This document shows, piece by piece, positions 41,257-52,314 of a stretch of DNA of 64,000 bases. The stretch covers positions 31,119,501-31,183,500 of the forward strand of contig NC_079880.1 in the NCBI RefSeq assembly GCF_029227915.1. The letters are read 5' to 3'. Below the pieces are notes generated by a model that worked only from the letters and a program-made list of their open reading frames with translations, did not search any database and was not told the DNA's origin. Numbering within the stretch: position 1 is the first letter of the stretch; each line of letters begins with the position of its first letter. The translations under genes and the position numbers were made by a program. The DNA is from Hydractinia symbiolongicarpus (taxonomy: Eukaryota > Cnidaria > Hydrozoa > Anthoathecata > Hydractiniidae).

Positions 41257-44028
41257 CAACCTCGTCCCCAGGGCATCTTGTATCTTTTCTGACCCCGGGA
41301 CGGCGATACGAACATGGCCCTGGGGAAGGCTGGTCCGATATGAAACCTGATTGGCGCGGATATGTCAAATAATTATTGCGTCATACAAAACATTTTGGCG
41401 AGGCGGCGAGTCTGTGACTAACAGGAGGAAGCTGTTCGTAATAAAATGGCGGAGGTGTATCAGCAGTATCAGGTTTTTTTCAAAGTGAAAAATTTAATAA
41501 AAACCATTACTAAGCAATGAGAGTATAAAATAAGACATCATTAAGTAATTCTGCTTACAAGACAATATTTCAATAGCTGGGAATGTTTAATAAAGCTAGA
41601 AAAGTAGCTAGCTAGCACACTATACCTAGCAAACTATCAAGATAAGAACAAAAGAAAGAAACTCAACTTGTTTCCAAGTGGCCAGGTTTGATTTGCAGCT
41701 TTTTGCAAAGAATGACGTTGCATAAAATTGCCGCCCATGTCCTTTATAGACAAAATAATTTTGCACAAAATATCGAAAATGTTTTTTTTACAAAATATAT
41801 ATACATTACGTCTTAAATTATATCAGGTTGTTATTAGTGCGCATGTTTATTACCTTATATGCTTTGGTTACTATAAAAGGTATAAAAAGCCAGTAGGTTA
41901 ACCGTCGGAGCCATTTTATCATTAAATGCACATTTATCCGGCCTAATTCAAGAAAATTCAAAGTGCAAAAGCTTCAGTAAAAAGATAAAGTTATTAACTT
42001 GAAACTTGTTAAGGAGTACTTTTAAACCTATCTGATAAAATATAAAATTACACCAGGCATAAAAAATTTAAAAAGCTATTTTGTGGAAGAGAAAAAGGTA
42101 GGAAGATTTTCTTAAACTGATTCTTGCTAGGCCTTTTTTAACACGCTATGAAGAAATTTCAGAAAATCGAACTCAATCAAATTTGATTGAGCGCTCAATC
42201 AGGCATATGGTTAAATCCAGGATGTACTGAAGATGGTGGTAGATATTTAACAGCTCACCACTGTGATATATTATCTCAAGAGTTTTAAAACAAATTACAA
42301 AACAGTGAACATAAAAAATAACAAAAAAAAAAGTCTAAACCGCGTATATAGTTTATATAGCGTCCCATAACTTCAGTAAAAATTAAAATATTGACTTGAG
42401 ATTTGGTATGATATGGTTTTAGATTGGTTTGATGAAATTGAGCCAAAAAATAATTCTATTATCATCATACATTCTGAGTTTCAGAATTTAGCCCTTTTCA
42501 GAGACGCCAATAAGCTTTTGACAGCATATCAATTTTGACCAAGATACAGATTCAGAAAATTTTAAAAGCTATTCTAACCTCAGAAATACGTCAGATAAGA
42601 TTCAACCTAAAATTATGCCAGTAAACAAAAAATTTAGTTGCAAGGAATATCTCTTTGCTGATATCTTTTTGTGATAGAATGCTCTTATGAGAATACTAAA
42701 TTAATCTTAACGGTTAGCTAGTTTGGCATTTTAAATATTTTCCGAGCAGAATGATAACAATAAATAGATGTATATATCAATAAAAAATCGATTTTTGAAC
42801 AGCAGCAGAATTTTGATGAGCTCTAAAAAGTGCGAATTTATGAAACTAATTTTGGTCCAAAATCCCCAAAATAATTTCCTCAAAAATTATTCCCAAAACA
42901 TTTGTTTCTCAAGGTAGCAATACTTTGCTGTTGGTAAAGTCGTATACCAATACTTTCTAAACTATTAAGGCAGTGATACATTAAATCGAGAAAACAGATC
43001 ACACCTTGTCGTTTTCAATTTTCAAACCAGCATAATGCTTTTGATAAAATTTTTGAATTATTTATGTTTTAAACAGAAAAAAACCTTGTTTTTGTATAAA
43101 TTAAATGCAAATTAAGTGTGCAAATTAAATGTGAGCTTGTTGAGTAAAAAATAAAAAAGCTGCAAGGCGTTTTAAAAACATGTCATTAAGAAAAGAAAAA
43201 GCAGAATTTATCAGTAATGGGTGGCTTTTTGGAAATGTTAAGGCCACAAATGTAAAAGAAAAAAATACTTCTGAAGTAAATACTCTTCTGAAGCCTTTTT
43301 CACCCAATATAACTGCAAGCAGTGAGTCCACCATATACGAATTGAGTTTCAGTTAAGTATTGTTTAAATACAGCGAAATCTTTGTCATCATATAAAAGCA
43401 GTAATGTAGACACAGATATGAACTCACGGTAAATGAGAATTCTAAAGTTCAGCCAAAATGAATAAAAAATGTAAATATGAGGTTAAATTTCTGCCTAGCT
43501 ACTTTCAGTCAGGCACCTAGAATGATACGAACATTTGAAAATTATGTAGCCATATTTGCACCTTAGAGAACCAACGAAGTGCTATGTTCAGATGGGCAAA
43601 TCATTTACTAATTTCAAAGTTTCCCCTAGCTACAAGTTTTGCAACCCAGTGCTTGCTAGTCAACCAATTCAGTGAAATACACATAACTAAGTTGCTTGAA
43701 TTTCTTCAAGTAAACAGCAGCCTAAATAACATTATTGTATATCTATACATTTACACAAAACAATCAAGGGCAATATACGAGAAGTTTGTGTGTTGCGATG
43801 AGAGGAATCAAAACAAGCTCGCCGCACGTATCTATGACGTAAAACGCCGATCTCGCTTAGCTCTGCAAGGTTATATAAAACTTTGGTACATTGAGACAAA
43901 TCTCATTAGATATTACACACAGAAATACTGTGTATTGGAGAGTCACGTGACGAGGCCTCCTCCAGGGCCATGCTCGTATCGCCGTCCCGGGGTCAGAAAA
44001 GATACAAGATGCCCTGGGGACGAGGTTG
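41257..44028. mobile_element. MULE-like non-autonomous DNA transposon with 9-bp target duplication
   Basis: Ends CAACCTCGTCCCCAGGGC (41257) and its exact reverse complement ending at 44028. Inverted similarity extends over about 75 bases, including CATCTTGTATCTTTTCTGAC and CGGGACGGCGATACG. The 9-mer ATCGTTGAT flanks both ends (41248-41256 and 44029-44037). A 9-bp duplication and long inverted ends fit Mutator-like elements. The 2.8 kb interior is AT-rich with no transposase. Part (42370-42610) is similar to 23320-23560. Confidence 0.8.
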
Positions 44029-44111
44029 ATCGTTGATGTCTGTAAAGGTAGCAACAAACGAGTAGAATAATTTAGGGTTGACAAGCTCATTCTCAAATTG
44101 TAGCATCTTGT

Positions 44112-44297
44112 TTATTGTATTTCAAACGACTTCAGAGAATTGCATGTCATTGTACATACGCAGCCACCCCCATTATATGTGATATATCCATGGTAGCACT
44201 GCCAGCACAAAATTTTACCATTTACCACGAATCGACGCCCACAGGTGCACCTGTCGTACGAATCGAGTACCCTTTCACAGTCCTTACAGTGCTCCAT
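44112..44297 (-). CDS. Polinton 3 small Cys-rich protein
   Basis: Intact 61-residue frame. Four Cys pairs (CKDC, CTC, CWQC, CVC) suggest binding of one or two zinc ions. Its first codons overlap the end of the next gene upstream by 14 bases, as in compact viral gene blocks. Function unknown. Confidence 0.5.
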   Translation of the reverse strand: MEHCKDCERVLDSYDRCTCGRRFVVNGKILCWQCYHGYITYNGGGCVCTMTCNSLKSFEIQ

Positions 44298-44484
44298 TTA
44301 TTCTATAGTCTTCAAGACCATCATCTAGGCCTTGAATCTTCCGTTCATTCTCCTTCTTCCTCCCTGATTCTTGTACCAATGCCAGGGCCATAAGTGGGAG
44401 GGAGATACCAATGCCAGCCATAAAGATCATCAATGCTGCAGTTCCAAAGACATTGAATTTTGATTGCTGACAGTTAACGCACAT
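44284..44484 (-). CDS. Polinton 3 small single-pass membrane protein
   Basis: Intact 66-residue frame. Residues 11-38 are strongly hydrophobic (VFGTAALMIFMAGIGISLPL), followed by a charged helix. Overlaps the Cys-rich ORF and begins 4 bases after the DUF4116-like ORF, so the three form one block on the minus strand. Function unknown. Confidence 0.5.
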   Translation of the reverse strand: MCVNCQQSKFNVFGTAALMIFMAGIGISLPLMALALVQESGRKKENERKIQGLDDGLEDYRINGAL

Positions 44485-44487
44485 TTA

Positions 44488-44712
44488 TTATAGTAGTATT
44501 TTTGAATTCATGTTGTCGCGCATGTCTTGCGTCCCGAACCCGTTGGGGATATACTTAAATAGGTAGGGATACTTTTCAACAGCCCTGCTGCACATGCCTC
44601 GCGTCTTGAACCTGTCCGGCACATATTTAAACTGCCGGTGCTCCTCCTTAACAGCCTTATTCCACATGTCTTGCGCCATGGCATGGTCCGGAATATTGTG
44701 AAACCAACTCAT
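44488..44712 (-). CDS. Polinton 3 DUF4116-like repeat protein
   Basis: Intact 74-residue frame from ATG 44712, the first gene inside the right terminal repeat. It contains two imperfect repeats with the pattern AV-x(7)-F-x-YVP-x(2)-F-x-T-x-(G/D)-M (FKYVPDRFKTRGM and FKYIPNGFGTQDM), as in DUF4116-type helical repeats. It begins with MSWF, the same four residues as the first gene inside the Polinton 1 end (8663). Role unknown; in related elements the repeats are more numerous. Confidence 0.55.
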   Translation of the reverse strand: MSWFHNIPDHAMAQDMWNKAVKEEHRQFKYVPDRFKTRGMCSRAVEKYPYLFKYIPNGFGTQDMRDNMNSKILL

Positions 44713-44724
44713 TTATATATACAG

Positions 44725-45075
44725 ATTTCAACAAAGTCAGAGGATTTCACTCTGCTCAACTAACGCATCTTGACTGCGCATGCGTTGATTATTAGCATAC
44801 TGTAGAGGGAATTCCCCTACTAGGTGCGCTAGAACTTTTTTGACTCATTTGCTGTATGATTTGATATGCGTCGACTACTAGGGGATTGCGCTAGAACTTT
44901 TTTGACTCCTTTTTGTATGATTTTTGATGACGTCACTGCTATGTATGGATATGCACTGACTATTAGGGATACTGCATGGATAAGCACTGCATGGTACTGG
45001 ATTTGTTGTGGTTGACTGTGACGTGTGTGTGATGTGCGTGCGCGGCTGCGCTCGAAGGAACATTTTCCTATCTCT
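44725..45075 (-). repeat. Polinton 3 right terminal inverted repeat
   Basis: Outer AGAGATAGGAAAATGTTCC on the minus strand matches the left end. Inside are internal direct repeats: GCGCTAGAACTTTTTTGACTC occurs twice (about 44826 and 44888), so this end is longer and more repetitive than the left one. Confidence 0.8.
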
Positions 45076-45578
45076 TTATGGAACCTTATCTAAAAACTTT
45101 ATAAAAACTTTAATCGTTAAAATAAAAACGTTATAAACTTTAAAATGTATATTGAAATATTTTAAGTAAACATTATTTTCTATAGTTAAATTGTCTCCAA
45201 ATTCTACAAACGACTCGTATATTTAACCGGACTGATATAAACAGTATCATTATGAATAAGAAATTTCTTCTTACTGGGATGGCGCGAGCGAGATATCTGT
45301 AGGTAACGGCCTTCAATATAAAATTCACCAGGAAGAATGACATGCCATTAGCGATCTTGCAAATTTTCGGTAGCTTATCCTTTCTTCCTCACATGGACAA
45401 AATAATCAGGTTCTGCTGACATAAAGGCAAAAAGACTAACATAGGTGGGGTTACAAAATCGTAAATTTAAAAACCACGATCACTTTGTTCATTTAACATG
45501 CATTCTTCGTATTGATCATCGTCATAGTCATCATTTCCGTATTCTTTCGACGATGAACCTTTTGTACAAGCTTCGTAG

Positions 45579-46224
45579 CTACTCCAAGTTAAGGCATTTA
45601 TCACAATCACACAAGTATTCTTTCATTAAGATTTTGGCTGAGTTTGGCTTGTATACAAATAAGTGACCCATCATGCAACCTTTGATTCGGATACCTGTTT
45701 TCTCAAGTCTCATCTTATCAACTGTTTCCGGCTCAATATGAGGGTAAACTATTCTGCCATCATTTCTGAAGTCTAGGTAGTCACACATTTTCTTGCTGTT
45801 TTCAAACCATTGATCCAACCCAATGATATCACGTCGAAGATATGATTTAACTCCGAAGCTTGACAAATGATATCACGTCGAAGAAATGATTTAACTCCGA
45901 AGCTTGACATAGCGTCAGTGAGACCTTTTCCATGACCCACAGCACTAAAGATTCAAATAATTGTTTTTGTTGGATTTTGTAGGGAAGGGAAAGCATACTT
46001 TTGTATTGCGTTGGAGCATTGTCACTTTTTATAATGATCGTTTCATCTTTTATGTCTATCCGTTCAAATAAATCAACTAAAACTTCGTGAACAAACTGTG
46101 GATCGCGCCCTGTATCGTCACTCAAATGATAAAAATACTTTTGTTCACCTGGTTCTAAAATTGAACAATGTAATGAGTACTGATTTCCATAAAACAAACA
46201 AAGCATCCACGATCTAGATGTCAC
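45579..46224 (-). pseudogene. Transposon-derived ORF fragment with RNase H-like motifs (tentative)
   Basis: Two minus-strand frames. 46224-45990 has LSDDTGRDPQFV and IIIKSDNAPTQYKS; between 45970 and 45910 the frame shifts. 45866-45579 has FGVKSYLRRDI and ends CDCDKCLNL. A spaced Asp pattern (DD, then SDNAP) suggests a DDE-type nuclease fold. A 44-base tandem duplication at 45822-45909 breaks the frame. I cannot name the family. Minus-strand coding for it may once have extended upstream towards the 48128-48346 fragment, but that is not shown. Confidence 0.4.
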
Positions 46225-46244
46225 AGAAGTGAAAAAAACCGCGA

Positions 46245-48120
46245 TTGCTTGTGCAGGGAAACGTTCTTAAAATTTTACTCCAGGTAGGCTCATTTTTACG
46301 TTAGATTAATGATAGCTCAACTATTGCTCTTTTTCACACATCCGAGTTAATATAAACTTTAGAATTATTATTATCATAATAATAACAACATTCCTAATTA
46401 ATGAATTAAAGGTATACTACGAATGGAGAAATAGCAGTCGTGTTTAACCGGAATTCATTCATGCAAAATATTGTAACTGTTTTTCTTTTTTGGTGCTTAT
46501 TTTCAAATAAAACTGATAACCTTTAGAACATACTAACTCTAAGTGAAAGGGAAACTCACTTTTCTCGACTTTGCAAGTCCATTTTAAACAAAAAACTTTT
46601 GAAAATAGTTAAAATTATCCAATCTAGTGACTATATTGCTCCATATTTGCTCATTTTTTATATGCTTTGCTTACAATCTGGAACATTAACACTGACCTAT
46701 ATTTTTTAGCCATTGTGAACATTCTTTACGGCTATAATTGCTAACATCCTTTGCATTCTCCATGTTTATAAACTTAATTAATTGATATCATAAATAAACT
46801 ATATATACTATTGCATACAACGTTATTCTTCGATTTATTGTTATTTATCTAGCCAAGTACACCAAAACAATCGCCGCCATTATTATTTTTTCCCCTACAA
46901 GTGAATTCAGACGAACTTGATCGCGCCGTATGAATTTGGCTAATATGATACAACTTTAAACAGGCCTTCCTGCCATTTTTAATAACAAATGTTTTATAAA
47001 ATAACTGATTACGTGTTAGGCTAGGTTATTAAAACCAAGCCAAGCCAAAGTAGCAGTTTAAAATGACTATTTTGCTCCAAATGTGCTCGTTTTTTTATAA
47101 AAAAAAGGGTAATTGTTTTTTAAATCAAGCTATTTGTATCTGCAGAAATCATTTTTGTATCCGTAAAAAATGAATTTTTGTAAGACACTATTCCATTACA
47201 GTTAGTCGCTAAATTTATTGCTGGGGACTGTTAGCTCCAAACTTGCTCTTTTTCTTCATATTTTTTGTGTAATCGAAAGCAGTAATACCTAATAAAGCTA
47301 TATCAATAAAAAACAGTTAGAAAAATTGGGATTAAAATGAAAAAAAAAATGTAAAGATTTTTTACCTCAAATCTTATGAAAGACTTTTTTGCTCCAGTCT
47401 TGCTCCGGAAAAGAATGACTTAATACTCCGAAACAAAGCATTGTTTTAAGAAGGTAAAAACAGGACATAATTTTTTACCTAAAATCTTGCTTTTTTGCCA
47501 CGCAAAAAAAATGTGTCCTTATCTATGGTGGCCGAGAACTGCCACACGAAAAAACTCTGTTTAATTGCGTTTTCAATTGATTTATTTATTTATAATTTTA
47601 TTTAATTTCTGTTTTTTGTTTTTTATTAACTCTTATTTTATTTCTACTTTCAATTTAATTAGCTTTTTCTATTTTAGTTTATTTCACTTTACATAAAATA
47701 TCAGCTGCTTTTATCGAACATCTGGTTTCTATATTGTCATTAAGACCTTGGAGGAAAGAATCCGTATTCTTTCCTCCAAGTTAAGACATGTAGTGTTAAA
47801 CATCTTGTTATTGTCATTATAAAAACCACGTGTACCTGACACCTGGTTTCTATATTGTCATAAGGTCCTGTATTGTTGGACACGGACGTAGCTTTGTGCT
47901 TAGTCCCTTACCTTACTCAGACGCTATATTCGGCAGAAGTAATCAATTATTCATGATTTTTATTCTAAAGAGTAATTGTTGAGGCTGAATATTTTTGGTG
48001 AAAGATAATAGTATTTTAGCTATAAAATCGTGACAAGTGTGTTATAACAGAAAAAATATGGATATATAGTCTAAAAATAATCTTTTGTAACTAATAATGT
48101 AAAAACAATTTTTTAAAAGG
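46245..48120. other. AT-rich non-coding stretch
   Basis: No frame with coding character. It holds a perfect hairpin at 47747-47780 and a copy of a dispersed repeat (47985-48045) found also in hnRNP intron 1 (22671-22735). CTGGTTTCTATATTGTCAT occurs twice (about 47722 and 47843). Confidence 0.4.
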
Positions 48121-48127
48121 GTTATTG

Positions 48128-48346
48128 TCACCTTAAGTTAAACACGTCGTTCTTATAGAAACGGAAATTTGACCTGCATTCATCATTACATAAAGAATTT
48201 AAATCAAGTTTAGAATACTTCCAATACGGAAAATCAGGGTTTTTTGATTTATTCTTATCGTAGAGTAAAACCATCTCTTCATCATCAATTAGTCCTTCAT
48301 CGTAAGATAGCGATACAATCTCTCTCATTTCCCGTTTATAAGGCAT
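48128..48346 (-). pseudogene. N-terminal fragment of a PIF/Harbinger-type transposase-related protein
   Basis: 72-residue frame beginning at ATG 48346. Acidic, with the pattern LIDDEEMVLLYD, then FPYWKY, then ECRSNFRFYKNDV. This order is typical of the N terminus of HARBI1-like (DDE_Tnp_4) proteins. The catalytic part is absent. The frame ends at an AAG/GTGAC that could be a splice donor, so it may also be an exon whose partners lie in lost sequence. Confidence 0.45.
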
Positions 48347-48468
48347 AATTCAACTGATAGATGAACACCGTACTAGATAATAAGCGTCTTGCTTAACTAT
48401 TTTAAAGTTACGCGGCAACATTGTAGTCCACCCCAGTCCCTCGATAACCGAAACCCGTAGTATAAACG

Positions 48469-48621
48469 TGTAATATCCCTAATTAAGCATGGAAATCTTA
48501 GGAAAATCAAAATACGTGTGTACTGTAAGACGCCATCTTTCTAAAACTAACTAGGTCGCACGCGTACGCGCTATTCTACCGAACAACAGCGGGGATGTCT
48601 ATGTCTCTTCGGAATACCACA
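48469..48621 (-). repeat. Gypsy 3' LTR (153 bp)
   Basis: Nearly identical to the 5' LTR across its length, except that it lacks a tandem duplication of about 29 bases (GAGCATGTCRGATGTCTAT unit) seen in the 5' copy. Confidence 0.85.
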
Positions 48622-51600
48622 TCTTTCCCCCAAGGACGTAGTCAGGCAGATATCCTGAAGGTCTTCTCTTCCTGTGTCATCCTCGTTGCCAGGGCATTTT
48701 GCCTTGTTGATAAAGCTGATAGCAGCGAAAAGACCCTGGAACAGGCTGGTCACATGATCGCTTATAATTTATGATAATTATACCCAAAAAATAATTTATG
48801 AAACAGTTCTTGCCCAGCAAAAATCTATTTCCGCCCCGCGCGGGAGTTTCATGTAAACAAGAATACAACAAATATGGCGGTCGATATTTTGTAAAGTGGA
48901 TAAAAAGACTAGCGAAAGTTTTGCATCAACTTTAAAGGGGCTCGTTTAAGAAATATGTTAAAAAGATACTATTTTTAGTTCTGCATGATATAAAGCAAAT
49001 TTATCTTGATAATTAGATTGATATATGTGAGGTGTTTGTCTTTCCCTGCAGAACTGCTGGTAGTTAGCTAGCTAGCGTACACCGTTCAAATTACGTGAAC
49101 ATCATAATTAATAGCTAGTAGCCATATAAACTGATGTTGTTAAAGTCATTACCCTACTTGGATACAAAACTTAATGTTGTTAGTCAATGTTTGAGTCTAT
49201 TTTTATAAATATTTTGATGACAAGCTGGCTGTGTTCTCTTTAATCTTATGTTGGCAAATTAGTATCTGTTACATTTTTAAGAAACCTTGTGTTGGCTAAA
49301 AACCATGCAGCTGACTTTCATCGTGACGTGTGCTGATTATAATCCCAAAACCTCTTAAAATAATGCAGGCGGTAAGCCGTGTGCCAGTCCATTCCAAACT
49401 TTATTTCAGGCGTCTTTTGAAAATGAAATTAAAATATATATATAACTTGCATGTAGTTCAGATTTAGAACACATTATACAGTACAAAAGTTTTTAACCAT
49501 AATTTGACTTTCTTCACCTAAAGTCTCCATTTTTTTCCTGTCGATTTTCTGATTTTTTCCAGGCATGCCCAAGAATTTTTTAAAAATATAAACATTGGAA
49601 CTCATATATAAGTAGGTAAATATGATAAGCTTATTTGATATACTCTAATGCTTCGAATAAACACCCCCTTCTATTAAACGCCCCCTCAAATAGACGCCCC
49701 TCCTTTTCATTCATTTTTCAAATAAACACCACCTCGAATAGACGCCCCTCCCTCATAAGGGGCGTTTATTTGAGGCGATAGTAAAAGTATACTTACTTAC
49801 TTACTTTTTTCCTAAATCTTAGTTTTAAGGTTGGAAATTTAGTTTTTCACTTTTAAAGTTCATTCTCTAAAACATGTGAATATCTTCTATTTTCTGTTGT
49901 GAAGATATATATTATAGGTATCCTTAAAAACTTCAAAAGAGACGAAGTGTACAAAATTTAATAAACGCCCCTCTCGAATAGACGTCCCCCAAAAATGTCA
50001 AAAAAATTATAAACGCCCCGGGCGTTCATTCGAAGCATTACTGTACTATACTAACCAGGCCAATGGAATGTAACCTGTAGTGTACTTTTTTGGCATTGCC
50101 TTTTAAATGAAGAAAGCTCTCACAAATTCTTCATATCACAATTTTATTCCTATTTATCTATATATATACTTAAAGCTTACCTCCCACTTCAAAAAAAAGT
50201 TCATCTTATTCTGTTTATATTATGTTGAGGATTTGTAATTTAACATTTATTAAGTAAAATTTGAAATAATAAAGCTAATATAAAGCCACATTTTCTTGTG
50301 TTTACAGCATGCTTCCTTCTCAAAAGCTGCCATTTTTTGATAATTTTTTTTTCGGATTAAACCCAGTTTGACGTCATCTCCCGGATAGCAAAAAATGCTC
50401 CCTGAACATGTTGCCGCAAAACAATAACTCAGGGAAAAAGAAGAAGAGTAAATTGTTGCAACTAAGATTAATTGTGTTAATGATTATAAAATGTGTTTTC
50501 GTGCTATGGTTTTTTGTAATAAGAATATTAGAAGTAGAGCTGGAAAGCATTCCTTTGCCAGTCTTTCAACAGGCAAGAAAAAACGAGCTGCGTGTACTCA
50601 TTAACAGAGTCGGTACCTTTTAGTCGAGTTTTAATCACTAGAATGTTTTGATCAACGTTGACAAAAAAGGCTTTGGCAATTCTAAATCATTCTCTACTTG
50701 TCTTTGCATTAGGCCATATGAAAATTCTGGTATAGGTGCTCGCTCTTCTACGTTGCGTCTAAGACTTTTCTATTATATTGTGGTACACTAGGCAGGGGAT
50801 TTACGGGATTTTATTTAGTTCTGCGCGCGTTGTTGATTCTTCTTTCTTTTTTTTTCTTTTTTCCTTTCTTATATTAATCTATTTTAATTTATTTTTCGTG
50901 TCGCGTTTCATTCTCATATCAAAGAACGCTATAGGCCTGGGATCGAGGTTGCTTGATTTGTTATTATAATAAGCCCAGGGTTGTGTTTTTGCACCCGTTC
51001 TTACTATGTTTACTTCCGCATGGTCGTGATTACGCTGCCAATAGTCTAGTCATAAAATGAAGTTTTCTGCAAATCTTCCTAATTAAAAACGCTTTCAGAG
51101 TCTAACTCTTCTAACCAACACAAACTCTTAGGGATCACAGCGCGGCATTTTTCGAATGAGTAAAATAAAATGTCGCCCGCAATGGTTTGCTCTGATAGCC
51201 CTAAATAGCTTCTTTTTCACTTTAAAATATACTTTCCGGCGCCGCAACCCGTCTCCTGTGGGCATTGAAGTCTCTACACATGTCAGAAAGAGCCAATCTG
51301 GTTCTGAGAGCATCGGAATAGCTAAAAAGGCCACGGTTGACTACTAAGCTATTGCTTCAACTTCCATTCTCATCCTCATATCAGCTTTCCCAGCTAGAGT
51401 CTGATTCACTGTCAGGTTTTGTAGACATTTTTCTGGCCGAAACTTCAAAACTAAGAAAGCTCACAACTTTTTCACGGGATCTCAGTTTTAAAAAGGGAAG
51501 TAAAAAACAAGTGTTTACTTATCTTTAGTATATACCTGTTACAAACTCATCTTCAGTACCCGTTACAAATATTGAAAAAACAACAACCACTTTGTCATAT

Positions 51601-52314
51601 ATAAAACCGCTTTGTATACAAAAACATGGGCCAACGGCAGGATCAGCGAAATTATCATCCGGGAGTTGACGTCACAAGCCCTCCCGCGAAGGAATTTATT
51701 TACAATCGGGACACAAGATGGCGACTGGCACGAAGCTTCTTCTTCGGCTAATATTTTACAACTTCAACAACGAATATCTTGCGAACAAATCAAAATAAGT
51801 ACAAAAGAATTTTTTTTTTCGTTATTAGTACAATATTTTGAGTTGATTTTCGAATACTTTTTTTAAAGTGGGATGTAAGCTTTAAGGATAGACATAAAGA
51901 ATGATTTTGTACTAGCTATATATACTTTCTAGGTTTTAGAATTTGAGCTATTTAAATATGGACCAAATAAGAACAAACAAGTGAGGTTTTTGAACAAATT
52001 AATTCTTCTAAGGCCAATTTACCATACTGAGAAAATTTTGACACTGAATTCAAATATTGGTCATTTTGGTTGAGAAACATCAGAAAATGTCAAGCATGTT
52101 AACCCAGATCTGAGAATAATCCATAAAATTATCACTACAGCCTGTCATTCTTAATTTTATTGTAAAAAATTAATTTTGAGAAATTGTTGTGTATATTAGA
52201 ATAATAGCCATTGAATATGTCGTTTATAAATATGTGGTGGAGTAAAGCTGTCTCCAGGATGTCACAAGTTCGCTAAGTACCTACTGTATATAGTATATAG
52301 TCCAGCTAGCTAGC
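48622..52314. mobile_element. Insertion(s) in the gypsy integrase 3' part: MULE-like end and repeats
   Basis: The first 50 bases (48622-48671) still encode the gypsy pol C terminus (PSGYLPDYV). At about 48672 this is cut by CCTCGTTGCCAGGGCATTTTG, which matches the end of the MULE-like element at 41258-41280, and GGCTGGTC follows as in that element (41330). The other end is not recognised before the LINE at 52315. 49655-50045 contains many copies of an AATARACGCCCCT-like motif. No coding. Confidence 0.5.
49655..50045. repeat. Cluster of AATAAACGCCCC-type motifs
   Basis: At least seven imperfect copies of AATAAACGCCCC/AATAGACGCCCC in plus orientation and one or two in the opposite orientation (GGGGCGTTTATT near 49758). 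Spacing is irregular, so it is not a simple tandem array. Confidence 0.55.

Larger units (their letters stand above)
34527..45075. mobile_element. Polinton 3, complete-ended but degenerate, 10.5 kb
   Basis: Both ends are visible. The left end begins AGATATAGGAAAATGTTCC at 34527; the reverse complement of the right end begins AGAGATAGGAAAATGTTCC at 45075. TTATG sits directly outside each end (34522-34526 and 45076-45080), five bases of what should be a 6-bp target duplication. Inverted similarity continues patchily to about 34860 and 44725. Inside: pPolB fragments, ATPase, MSV199-like, zinc ORF, penton-like, membrane proteins. No integrase remains. A 10.5 kb length, of which 2.8 kb is an insertion, is short for a Polinton, so internal deletion has occurred. 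Confidence 0.85.
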
